Shown here: positions 1 to 7,268 of the stretch, piece after piece
Layout of the letters: the number at the start of each line of letters is the position of its first letter
How positions within the stretch are numbered: the first letter of the stretch is position 1
Origin: Victivallales bacterium
GTDB taxonomy: Bacteria; Verrucomicrobiota; Lentisphaeria; Oligosphaerales; Oligosphaeraceae
Reading direction: 5' to 3'
Length of the DNA stretch: 7,621 nucleotides
Assembly: GCA_900771165.1 (NCBI GenBank)
Contig: CAAGMX010000089.1
Location: 1 to 7,621 of the forward strand
Notes under the pieces: generated by a model
The model's input: only the letters and a program-made list of their open reading frames with translations
Databases searched by the model: none
Told to the model about the DNA's origin: nothing
Made by a program: the position numbers and the translations under genes

Positions 1-5
1 AGGGG

Positions 6-55
6 GAAAACAAATGGCCCCGTCCTCCGGGAGGGAAATTCCGGGAAGACGGGGC
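6..55 (-). terminator. Intrinsic terminator of the hydrogenase operon
   Basis: On the minus strand, a perfect 8-bp G/C-rich stem (GCCCCGTC at 17-24 pairing with GACGGGGC at 48-55) is followed directly by CATTTGTTTT, a T-rich tract. This is the classic Rho-independent layout, placed about 105 nt after the hydA stop codon. The 23-nt loop is long but has room for a few inner pairs (26-28 with 44-46). No gene lies between hydA and this point, so it probably ends the hydCBA transcript. Confidence 0.75.
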
Positions 56-122
56 GGAGAGAGGGGGGAAGAGGCGCAGCGGGAGGGAAGACGGGGGGTG
101 GAACCGCAGTCCCCGCCTTACC

Positions 123-152
123 CTCTCCGGGGCTGGCGCCTCGTCCGGAGAG
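123..152 (-). repeat. Inverted repeat (hairpin) just after the hydA stop codon
   Basis: CTCTCCGG (123-130) and CCGGAGAG (145-152) form a perfect 8-bp stem around a 14-nt loop, 8 nt past the hydA stop. No T tract follows on the minus strand, so it is not a good intrinsic terminator by itself. It may protect the mRNA 3' end or aid the terminator at 6-55. Confidence 0.5.
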
Positions 153-160
153 ACACCCGA

Positions 161-1915
161 CTACTTTTCGTGGTAGTGGGTGTGGAGGAGGTGATGGGCC
201 TTCTCGGAACCGGGCTCGCCCAGATACTCCTTGTAGAGAGTCTGGATGTCGGGATTCTCATGGGACATGCGCAACTTCTTGCCGGCGTCCTCGCTGTAGA
301 GGCCCTGCATCCGCTTCTCCAGCAGAGTGCGATCCCCGTGGAGGTAGGGCTGTCCGCCGCCGTTGATGCAGCCGCCGGGGCAGGCCATGATCTCGATGGC
401 CTGGAAGCGGCCGGGCTCCTTGCGCACTATCTCCAGCACTTTCCGGGCATTGCCCAGGCCAGAGCAGACGGCCGCATTCACCTTCAGGCCGGGAGCCACT
501 TCCACGGTGGCTTCCTTGATGCCGTCCAGTCCGCGCACCGCCCGGAAGTTGATCTGGTCGCCCTGGAGATCCTCGCCGGTGAGCATCTTGTGAACCGTGC
601 GGAGAGCGGCCTCCAGCACGCCGCCGGTGACGCCGAAGATATCGGCGGCGCCAGTGGACTGTCCCAAGGGGCTGTCATAGGTGTCGTCGTCCATGTTGGC
701 CAGGTTCACGCCGGCCTCCCGGAACATGCGGCACAGCTCCCGGGTGGTGAGGACGTAGTCCACATCCCGCACGCCGTTGGGGGCGAACTCGGGACGGGCG
801 GCCTCGTACTTCTTGGCCTGGCAGGGCATGACGGAGACCACGATGAGATCCTTGGGCGCCACGCCGATCTTCTCGGCGTAGTAGCTCTTGGCGATGGCGC
901 CGAACATCTGCTGGGGGGACTTGCAGGAGGAGGGGATGTTCAGCAGATCGGGGAAGTTGTGCTCGATGAAGTTGATCCATCCGGGGCAGCAGCTGGTGAG
1001 GATGGGCAGGTTCTTGCCGGACTTCACCCGCTCCACCAGCTCGTTGGCCTCTTCCATGATGGTGAGGTCGGCGCTGAAGTTGGTGTCGAAGACCTTGTCG
1101 AAGCCCAGGGCCCGGAGACCCGCCACCAGCTTGCCGGTGACCGGCACGCCGGGCTCGAAGCCGAACTCCTGACCCACAGCCACGCGCACGGCAGGAGCGG
1201 TCTGCACCACCACCGTCTTGGAGGGATCGTTGATGGCGTTCCACACCTTCTTCACGTAGCTGATGCCGGTGATGGCGCCCACGGGGCAGACATTCACGCA
1301 CTGCCCGCAGAAGGTGCAGGAGGTGTCGGCCAGGGGGATCATGGAAGCGGTGCCCACCTTGGCGGAGAAGCCACGCCCGTATCCGGTCAGGGTGCCCACC
1401 GTCTGGACCTTGTTGCAGACCGTCTCGCAGCGGCGGCACATGACGCACTTGGAAAGGTCGCGCATGATGGCCTCGCTGGAGTCGTCCACCGGGAAGCGGT
1501 TGATCTGCCCCTGGAACTCAATGTCCCGGATGCCGAATTCGGCGGCCAGTTGCTGGAGTTCGCAATCCTGGTTCTTGGCGCAGGTGAGGCAGGTCTTGGG
1601 GTGGTCGGAGAGGAGGAGCTCCAGGACCGTGCGGCGGGCGTTGAGGGCCCGCTGGGAGTGGGTCCACACCTCCACGCGGTCGTTGGTGATGGGGGTGGCG
1701 CAGGCGGGCACCAGGATGGGCCTGGGGCGGATTCCCGTGGCCTCCACCAGGCAGATGCGGCAGGAGGCGGGCTTGTTGGAGACCCCGCACCCCACGTCCT
1801 TGCAGTAGCAGAGGGTGGGGATGTTGATGTTCAGTTTCTGGGCCGCCTCCAGGATGGTGGAGCCGGACGGAACGGTGACCTTGGTTCCGTTGATGGTAAC
1901 AGTGACGTCACTCAT
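161..1915 (-). CDS. hydA: [FeFe]-hydrogenase catalytic subunit HydA (NAD-linked, HndD type)
   Basis: The 584-aa catalytic subunit reduces protons to H2 (or oxidises H2) in the cytoplasm at an H-cluster. Visible cofactor sites in order are: an N-terminal plant-type [2Fe-2S] ferredoxin domain (C36/C38/C43 region, C52, C55, C72); a His-Cys [4Fe-4S] site (H105, C109, C112, C118); two [4Fe-4S] clusters (C157/160/163/167 and C200/203/206/210); and the H-cluster signatures L1 TSCCPGW (307-313, with proton-relay C309 and ligand C310), L2 MPCQAKKYE (363-371, C365) and L3 MACPGGCINGGGQP (510-523, C512, C516). All ligands are intact. Length and domain order match the NADH-linked HndD/HydA class. The ATG lies 15 nt after the hydB stop, with AGGGA 9 nt upstream. 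It is the last gene of the operon and carries no signal peptide. Whether the complex bifurcates electrons cannot be read from sequence alone. Confidence 0.97.
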   Translation of the reverse strand: MSDVTVTINGTKVTVPSGSTILEAAQKLNINIPTLCYCKDVGCGVSNKPASCRICLVEATGIRPRPILVPACATPITNDRVEVWTHSQRALNARRTVLELLLSDHPKTCLTCAKNQDCELQQLAAEFGIRDIEFQGQINRFPVDDSSEAIMRDLSKCVMCRRCETVCNKVQTVGTLTGYGRGFSAKVGTASMIPLADTSCTFCGQCVNVCPVGAITGISYVKKVWNAINDPSKTVVVQTAPAVRVAVGQEFGFEPGVPVTGKLVAGLRALGFDKVFDTNFSADLTIMEEANELVERVKSGKNLPILTSCCPGWINFIEHNFPDLLNIPSSCKSPQQMFGAIAKSYYAEKIGVAPKDLIVVSVMPCQAKKYEAARPEFAPNGVRDVDYVLTTRELCRMFREAGVNLANMDDDTYDSPLGQSTGAADIFGVTGGVLEAALRTVHKMLTGEDLQGDQINFRAVRGLDGIKEATVEVAPGLKVNAAVCSGLGNARKVLEIVRKEPGRFQAIEIMACPGGCINGGGQPYLHGDRTLLEKRMQGLYSEDAGKKLRMSHENPDIQTLYKEYLGEPGSEKAHHLLHTHYHEK

Positions 1916-1930
1916 GGCGATGATTCCCTA

Positions 1931-3862
1931 CTACTCCTTGACGATGGCTTTCTTGGGGCATCCGTCGATGCAGGCGCCGCACTTGATGCACTTGGCGGGG
2001 TCGATGGAGTGCTTCTGTTTGAGTTCGCCCTGGATGGCGCCCACAGGGCAGTTTCTCTTGCACTTGGTGCATCCGATGCATCCGTCGGTGATCTTCAGGG
2101 CGTAGAGCTTCTGGCAGGTGCCGGCGGGGCATTTCTTGTCCCGCACGTGGGCCAGGTATTCGTCCCGGAAGTAGCGCAGGGTGCTGAGGATGGGGTTGGG
2201 GGCCGTCTGTCCCAGTCCGCACAGGGCGGTGTCCCGGATGGTGTTGGCCAGTTTTTCCAGGTCGGCCAGGGTTTCCTCGGTGCCGTTGCCGTCGCAGATC
2301 TTCTCCAGCATTTCCAGCATACGGCGGGTGCCGATGCGGCAGGGGGTGCACTTTCCGCAGGATTCGTCCTTGGTGAATCCCAGGTAGAACTTGGCCATGG
2401 CGGGCATGCAGTCCCGGTCAGAGAGGACGATCATGCCGCCGGAGCCCATCATGGAGCCGATCTTGGAGAGGTTGCCGTAGTCGATGGGGGTGTCCAGGTT
2501 TTCCTTGGTGATGCAACCGCCGGAGGGGCCGCCGGTCTGGACCGCCTTGAATTCCCGTCCGCCGGAGATGCCGCCGCCCACGTCGTAGATGATTTCCCGG
2601 AGAGTGGTGCCCATGGGGACTTCCACCAGGCCCACGTTGTTGATCTGGCCGGCCAGGGCGAAGACCTTGGTGCCGGAGTTGCCGGAGACGGTCTTCTTCC
2701 AGTTGCCATTCTCGTCGGTCTCGATCTGCCAGTTGCCGATGCCGGCGTACCAGGCGGCGCCCTTGAGGAGGATGACGGGGATGGAGGCGTAGGTCTCCAC
2801 GTTGTTCACGTTGGTGGAGCAGCCCCAGTATCCGCCGCCGATGTTGGCGGGGAAGGGGGGCTTGGTGGTGGGCTCGCCGCGCATGCCTTCCATGGAGTGG
2901 ATCAGAGCGGTCTCTTCGCCGCAGACGAAGGCGCCGGCGCCCAGCTTGATCTCGATGTCGAAGTTGAAGCCGCTGCCTAGGATGTTCTTGCCCAGGAGGC
3001 CCAGGTTCCGGGCCTCGTCAATGGCGGTCTGGAGGCGGTGCACCGCCAGGGGATACTCGGCACGGATGTAGACCAGGCCGTGCTGGGCTCCGATGGCGTA
3101 TCCGCCGATGGCCATGGCCTCCACGATGGAGTTGGGGTCGCCCTCCATGATGGAGCGGTCCATGAAGGCGCCGGGGTCGCCCTCGTCCGCATTGCAGACG
3201 ATGTACTTCTCCTCCGCCTGGGTGCTGGCGGCGATCTTCCACTTCAGACCGGTGGGGAAGCCCGCGCCGCCACGGCCGCAGATGCCGGAGTTGAGCACTT
3301 CCTGGATCACCTGCTCCCGGCTCATGTCGCACAGGCACTTGCCCAGGGCCTGGTAGCCCTCGTTGGCAATGTATTCGGTGATGTCCTCGGGATCGATGAG
3401 GCCGCAGTTCCGCAGGGAGATGCGCTGCTGCTTGGCATAGAAGGACATCTTGGCGTAGTCGTGGATCCGCTCCTTCAGCATGGGCTCCACGTAGAGCAGA
3501 CGCTCCACCAGCTCCTTGCCCACCACGTGCTTCTGCACAATCTCCTGGGCATCCTCGGGGGTGACCTGGACGTAGAAGACGTTGTCGGGCATGATTTTGA
3601 CGATGGGGCCCTGGGCGCAGAAGCCGAAGCATCCCGTCTGGACCACCTTCACGTCGTCGGAGAGACCCGCCTTCTCAATTTCGTCCCGGAGGTTCTGCAT
3701 CAGCTCCTGGGAATTGGAGGCGTGGCATCCGGTTCCTCCGCAGCAGAGGAGTTCCTTCTTCCGGGAGTGGATGTCGTGTTCGCTGACGCAGCGGAGGGCC
3801 AGCTTTCCCTTGGCGGCCTCGAAGGCGGCCAGCAGTTCATTGCGGTTGGTGATCTTTTCCAT
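1931..3862 (-). CDS. hydB: NuoF-like NADH/FMN subunit HydB of the [FeFe]-hydrogenase complex
   Basis: The 643-aa flavoprotein subunit exchanges electrons between NAD(H) and the hydrogenase, and in bifurcating enzymes also ferredoxin. Domains in order are: an N-terminal thioredoxin-like [2Fe-2S] domain (C41, C46, C78, C82), which is a separate HndB protein in Desulfovibrio but fused here as in Thermotoga HydB; the NuoF core with FMN loop GRGGAGFPTGLKW (196-208), the NADH-site segment NADEGDPGAF (224-233) and CGEETAL (314-320); a [4Fe-4S] site (C502, C505, C508, C548); and a C-terminal ferredoxin domain with two CxxCxxCxxxC sites (C595/598/601/605 and C625/628/631/635). The extra C-terminal ferredoxin domain separates it from respiratory NuoF. 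It starts 3 nt after the hydC stop. Its ribosome site AAGGG (7-nt spacer) lies inside the end of hydC, suggesting translational coupling. Confidence 0.96.
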   Translation of the reverse strand: MEKITNRNELLAAFEAAKGKLALRCVSEHDIHSRKKELLCCGGTGCHASNSQELMQNLRDEIEKAGLSDDVKVVQTGCFGFCAQGPIVKIMPDNVFYVQVTPEDAQEIVQKHVVGKELVERLLYVEPMLKERIHDYAKMSFYAKQQRISLRNCGLIDPEDITEYIANEGYQALGKCLCDMSREQVIQEVLNSGICGRGGAGFPTGLKWKIAASTQAEEKYIVCNADEGDPGAFMDRSIMEGDPNSIVEAMAIGGYAIGAQHGLVYIRAEYPLAVHRLQTAIDEARNLGLLGKNILGSGFNFDIEIKLGAGAFVCGEETALIHSMEGMRGEPTTKPPFPANIGGGYWGCSTNVNNVETYASIPVILLKGAAWYAGIGNWQIETDENGNWKKTVSGNSGTKVFALAGQINNVGLVEVPMGTTLREIIYDVGGGISGGREFKAVQTGGPSGGCITKENLDTPIDYGNLSKIGSMMGSGGMIVLSDRDCMPAMAKFYLGFTKDESCGKCTPCRIGTRRMLEMLEKICDGNGTEETLADLEKLANTIRDTALCGLGQTAPNPILSTLRYFRDEYLAHVRDKKCPAGTCQKLYALKITDGCIGCTKCKRNCPVGAIQGELKQKHSIDPAKCIKCGACIDGCPKKAIVKE

Positions 3863-3865
3863 AGC

Positions 3866-4381
3866 TCAGCCCTTAGCCTTGTACTCGTTGATGATGGCGA
3901 CGGCCTTGGCAGGGGTCACCTTCCCGTAAACCTTTCCGTTAATGACCATGACGGGAGCCAGACCGCAGGCGCCCACGCAACGCAGGGCGCTGATGGAGAA
4001 GAGGCCATCCGCCGTGGGAACGGTGTCGGCTTTCACGCCCAGGACACGTTCGATCTCCTGGAGCACCCGCTCGGAACCCTTCACATAGCAGGCGGTGCCC
4101 AGGCACACGTCAATGCGGTACTTCCCCTTGGGCTCGGTAGTGAAGTAGTTGTAGAAACTCACCACGCCGGAGACCTGGGCCTCAGTGAGGATAAGCTTGT
4201 CGGCCACGTGTTTCTGGACCTCCCGGGGAAGGTATCCGAAGATATCCTGGGCCCGGTGCAGGACCTGGATCAGGCGGCCGCGACGCCGTTCGTCGTCCGC
4301 CACGATGCCCAGTCCGTCAATAAAGGCGTCCAGCTCGGCGAATTTCGCCTTGGCGCCCTCAGAGAGATTGCTGCAGCACAT
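3866..4381 (-). CDS. hydC: NuoE-like [2Fe-2S] subunit HydC of the [FeFe]-hydrogenase complex
   Basis: This 171-aa subunit is of normal NuoE/HndA length. The N-terminal helical part includes FGYLPREVQKHVA (48-60) and GVVSFYNYF (72-80), both typical of the family. The C-terminal thioredoxin-like domain binds [2Fe-2S] through C93, C98, C135 and C139 (CLGTAC and CVGAC motifs). It works with HydB as the NADH-facing module. It is the first gene of the operon. An in-frame TAA lies 12 nt before the ATG and no earlier start is possible. The nearest purine-rich site (AAAGG) is about 14 nt upstream, so ribosome binding looks weak. A perfect AGGAGG (4439-4444) is 57 nt upstream without a start codon at usual distance. 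Confidence 0.95.
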   Translation of the reverse strand: MCCSNLSEGAKAKFAELDAFIDGLGIVADDERRRGRLIQVLHRAQDIFGYLPREVQKHVADKLILTEAQVSGVVSFYNYFTTEPKGKYRIDVCLGTACYVKGSERVLQEIERVLGVKADTVPTADGLFSISALRCVGACGLAPVMVINGKVYGKVTPAKAVAIINEYKAKG

Positions 4382-4471
4382 AGAAGGGTGTGTTTACCTT
4401 TTGTGGACTTCCCGGACGTGGCGTTCTGCTCTCGGGTTCCTCCTGGGGGAGGGGGCATGGGCCGGAGGCCA

Positions 4472-4498
4472 GGGGAGTCGGGGGTGTTGGGATATGGG
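4472..4498 (+). other. Canonical G-quadruplex motif in the hydC leader region
   Basis: Four G runs with short loops: GGGG (4472-4475), AGTC, GGGGG (4480-4484), TGTT, GGG (4489-4491), ATAT, GGG (4496-4498). Further G runs lie just left of it (4445-4449, 4451-4455, 4459-4461). The G-rich strand is the template strand for hydC, so folding would act on DNA or polymerase progress and not on the mRNA. It may also be a by-product of base composition. Confidence 0.4.
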
Positions 4499-4587
4499 CG
4501 GAAGGCCACCGGAAAGGAGGCCGGAGACCGCACCGGGCGAAAGGCCTTTCCCCCGGGGGGGGGGGAGGCACAGGGAAAAAACGAGGT

Positions 4588-4616
4588 AATATACCCCGGG
4601 GGCCGGGGATTGTACC
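4588..4616 (-). promoter_or_regulatory. Weak candidate housekeeping promoter for hydCBA
   Basis: On the minus strand, TATATT (4588-4593) resembles a -10 box. A poor -35 (GGTACA, 4611-4616) is 17 bp upstream. This is the only AT-rich island in the gap and would give a leader of about 200 nt. The match is weak and the hairpin at 4594-4608 fills the spacer. Confidence 0.2.
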
Positions 4617-4698
4617 GGGGGAAGGGGGCGAAAGCGGGAAAAACCACCCCCGGGATTCGCCTTCCTATCCTTCGTCGGCGCCGGGAGATAGAATAGGA

Positions 4699-6204
<1,506 letters not shown>

Positions 6205-6238
6205 AGTCGAAACCTGTGGGACGGCAAAGAGGAAAGAC

Positions 6239-6256
6239 GGCGGAAAAGGCGGAAAA
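6239..6256. repeat. Short tandem repeat, 2 x GGCGGAAAA
   Basis: GGCGGAAAA occurs twice head to tail (6239-6247, 6248-6256), followed by GG, in the 5' leader of the regulator transcript, where it reads as pyrimidine-rich UUUUCCGCC. The function is unknown. It leaves the leader without a good Shine-Dalgarno site. Confidence 0.45.
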
Positions 6257-6284
6257 GGAAACGACAGACAACGGGAAAACGCGG

Positions 6285-6298
6285 GGCAGGCGCCTGCC
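6285..6298. repeat. 14-bp palindrome at the predicted regulator transcript 5' end
   Basis: GGCAGGCGCCTGCC is a perfect palindrome. The transcript start predicted from the minus-strand sigma-54 promoter is about 6300, so this would form a hairpin (5-bp stem, GCGC loop) within the first nucleotides of the mRNA. It could stabilise the mRNA, or be a repressor site over the start point. Confidence 0.45.
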
Positions 6299-6310
6299 TG
6301 GCGGGCGAAA

Positions 6311-6327
6311 AGCAAAGGGCATGCCAG
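6311..6327 (-). promoter_or_regulatory. Sigma-54 promoter of the NifA-like regulator gene
   Basis: The minus strand reads CTGGCATGCCCTTTGCT. The invariant GG (-24) and GC (-12) are separated by exactly 10 nt, and TGGCA and TTGCT match the consensus YTGGCACGRNNNTTGCW at nearly all informative positions. The predicted start is about 6300, giving a leader of about 96 nt to the ATG at 6204. An activator gene driven by its own sigma factor class implies positive autoregulation. Confidence 0.8.
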
Positions 6328-6354
6328 GACAGAGGAAAGAAAATACGCCAGAGA

Positions 6355-6395
6355 TTGTAACCCGGAACGGGGTGGGGTTTACAGAATTTGTAACC
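6355..6395. promoter_or_regulatory. Candidate activator binding region between the divergent promoters
   Basis: Two direct copies of TTGTAACC (6355-6362 and 6388-6395) lie 33 bp apart, with an inverted half-site TTACA (6379-6383) between them, making TTACA-GAATT-TGTAA at 6379-6393. The region lies about 55-95 bp upstream of both predicted transcription starts, suitable for a shared upstream activator site. The same three-part arrangement recurs at 7105-7140 before gdhA. The encoded NifA-like protein is the obvious candidate to bind it, which is inference. Confidence 0.6.
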
Positions 6396-6426
6396 GTGTT
6401 CCCAGCAGAGGGTTCCCCGGGATTTT

Positions 6427-6443
6427 TTGGCATGCCCTTTGCT
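6427..6443 (+). promoter_or_regulatory. Sigma-54 promoter of the GXGXG-domain gene
   Basis: The sequence is TTGGCATGCCCTTTGCT, with GG (6429-6430) and GC (6441-6442) separated by exactly 10 nt and near-consensus flanks. The predicted start is about 6454 and the leader about 91 nt. An 8-bp hairpin with one G-U pair (6474-6481 with 6500-6507) lies in the leader. The core is identical to the divergent promoter at 6311-6327. Confidence 0.8.
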
Positions 6444-6544
6444 TTTTTTCCGCCGTGGGCAGTGGAAAGGGACCGCTGGAAGGATCCCCGGGGACGGGTT
6501 TCCGGCGAAGAGGGCTTTCCCCTGCCGAACGCACAAAGACCACC

Positions 6545-7102
6545 ATGGAGAACCGTTACGACCAGGAGAATCTTTTGCCTTTGCTTGAGCACCCCAGGCA
6601 CGCCGTGCGCCGGAAGGTGACCCGGGAGGATAACGGGGTGGGAAGGGACTTTTCCCACAGCATGCAGGAGCGCTTCGGGGAAAATCCCCCGGAACGGGAG
6701 CGCATGACCATCCATTTCCTGGGGGTGGCAGGGGATTCCTTCGGCGAGGGACTGGCCAGGGGAATCACCTTCGTGGCGGATGCCGTGGGCCGGGGAGGAT
6801 GCGCCAGGATGCACGGAGGAAGGGCCGTCATCCTCACGTTCCCCGGAGAGGACTTCGCCCAGGAAATCACCGGGGGATGCGCCTACGCCCACGACCCCCA
6901 GGGAAAGCTTCTGGAACGCACCGACGCCCTGGCCATTCGGATCCTGCCGGGAAGCCAGGAGGAAAAGGAGCTGAAGGGACTCCTCCGGGAACATGCGGTG
7001 ATCACCGACTCCCTCCGGGCCCGGGAACTCCTGGAGAATTGGGCCGATGTCCGGGGGGAATTCGTGAAGATCTCCGCGAAAATCCGGGAGAATGCGTCAT
7101 AA
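6545..7102 (+). CDS. Stand-alone, shortened glutamate synthase GXGXG-domain protein
   Basis: The 185-aa protein resembles the extreme C-terminal domain of the glutamate synthase large subunit (GltB). From memory of GltB, residues about 27-65 match the entry to the GXGXG beta-helix (DNGVGRDFSHSMQERFG, then FLGVAGDSFGEGLARGITF). GRGGCARMHGGRAVIL and GEDFAQEITGGCAYAHD match the last coils, and the end (LREHAVITDSLRARELLENW) matches the GltB tail. About 70 residues of the central beta-helix found in E. coli GltB are absent at the ITFVADAVG junction. The glutaminase, FMN and Fe-S domains are not encoded here. The frame is intact and it has a near-consensus sigma-54 promoter, which argues against a dead fragment. 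The ATG at 6545 is chosen because similarity starts soon after; Shine-Dalgarno is weak. No terminator separates it from gdhA. It has no catalytic residues, so a structural or regulatory role is possible. Alternative: a decaying gltB remnant. Confidence 0.8.
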   Translation: MENRYDQENLLPLLEHPRHAVRRKVTREDNGVGRDFSHSMQERFGENPPERERMTIHFLGVAGDSFGEGLARGITFVADAVGRGGCARMHGGRAVILTFPGEDFAQEITGGCAYAHDPQGKLLERTDALAIRILPGSQEEKELKGLLREHAVITDSLRARELLENWADVRGEFVKISAKIRENAS

Positions 7103-7104
7103 AA

Positions 7105-7140
7105 TGTAATTCAAAAATCCTCATTTTACAATTCCTGTAA
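7105..7140. promoter_or_regulatory. Candidate activator binding region upstream of gdhA
   Basis: TGTAA half-sites at 7105-7109 and 7136-7140 (31 bp apart) flank an inverted TTACA at 7126-7130, forming TTACA-ATTCC-TGTAA. This is the same order, orientation and inner 5-bp spacing as at 6356-6393. It begins 2 nt past the stop codon of the GXGXG gene and lies about 73-108 bp upstream of the predicted gdhA start, a typical enhancer distance. The surroundings are unusually AT-rich for this window, so chance occurrence is more likely here than at the other copy. Confidence 0.55.
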
Positions 7141-7185
7141 TTATATTCCCAAAATTTTCCCAGGGATTCTGGGGGAAGGGGCGTG

Positions 7186-7207
7186 CTGGCATATTTTATG
7201 CTATGAT
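7186..7207 (+). promoter_or_regulatory. gdhA promoter: sigma-54 element overlapping an extended -10 box
   Basis: CTGGCATATTTTATGCT (7186-7202) has GG and GC exactly 10 nt apart and shares TGGCAT and TGCT with the other two sigma-54 promoters here, giving a start near 7213. Overlapping it, TGCTATGAT (7199-7207) is a near-perfect extended -10 for housekeeping sigma, without a -35. Either or both could be used. The sigma-54 reading is favoured by the shared sequence and the operator copy upstream. Confidence 0.65.
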
Positions 7208-7214
7208 ATTCATC

Positions 7215-7231
7215 CCCGCCCTCCCGGCGGG
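7215..7231 (+). repeat. Hairpin at the 5' end of the gdhA leader
   Basis: CCCGCC (7215-7220) pairs with GGCGGG (7226-7231) around a 5-nt loop. With a start near 7213 this would cap the transcript with a stable stem, which commonly protects mRNA from decay. Confidence 0.45.
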
Positions 7232-7268
7232 TCGTCCCTGCATTTCAGTATCCGTCCCGTCGTCCCTT

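Larger units (their letters stand above)
4382..4698. other. 317-bp gap between regulator and hydrogenase operon, rich in G/C tracts
   Basis: I see no gene here. The gap holds very long G runs on the plus strand (including an 11-G run at 4555-4565), a 12-bp palindrome GAAAGGCCTTTC (4539-4550), and a compact hairpin CCCCGG-GGG-CCGGGG (4594-4608). No convincing intrinsic terminator follows the regulator gene, so read-through into hydC is possible. No GG-N10-GC sigma-54 promoter is present on the minus strand; several near misses have N9 spacing. No TGTAA/TTACA half-site occurs. Confidence 0.7.
6308..6446. repeat. Perfect 19-bp inverted repeat framing the divergent regulatory region
   Basis: The plus-strand sequence TGGCATGCCCTTTGCTTTT at 6428-6446 is present as its exact reverse complement at 6308-6326, with 101 bp between the arms. 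Each arm holds a full sigma-54 -24/-12 core, so the repeat is best read as two facing-away promoters with identical cores and not as a transposon end; no transposase or target duplication is seen. Confidence 0.9.

Noticed and set aside
14..2980. Very long plus-strand open frame (988 codons) across the hydrogenase genes
   Set aside because: It is antisense to hydA and hydB, whose cofactor motifs are intact. Its product is a low-complexity Gly/Ala/Val/Asp/His protein typical of GC-rich antisense frames.
4270..4647. 125-codon minus-strand frame overlapping the hydC start
   Set aside because: Pro-rich translation of a C-rich gap, out of frame with hydC, no family resemblance and no plausible ribosome site.
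6205..6315. 37-residue N-terminal extension of the regulator from an ATG at 6315
   Set aside because: The sequence is unlike any GAF-activator N-terminus, covers the -12 part of the sigma-54 promoter, and starts upstream of the predicted transcript start near 6300.
6308..6446. The 19-bp inverted repeat as insertion-sequence ends
   Set aside because: Only about 100 bp lies between the arms, with no transposase or target-site duplication; each arm is fully explained as a sigma-54 promoter.
7159..7173. Hairpin CCCAG-GGATT-CTGGG as terminator of the GXGXG gene
   Set aside because: The stem is only 5 bp and no T tract follows on the plus strand, so read-through toward gdhA seems likely.
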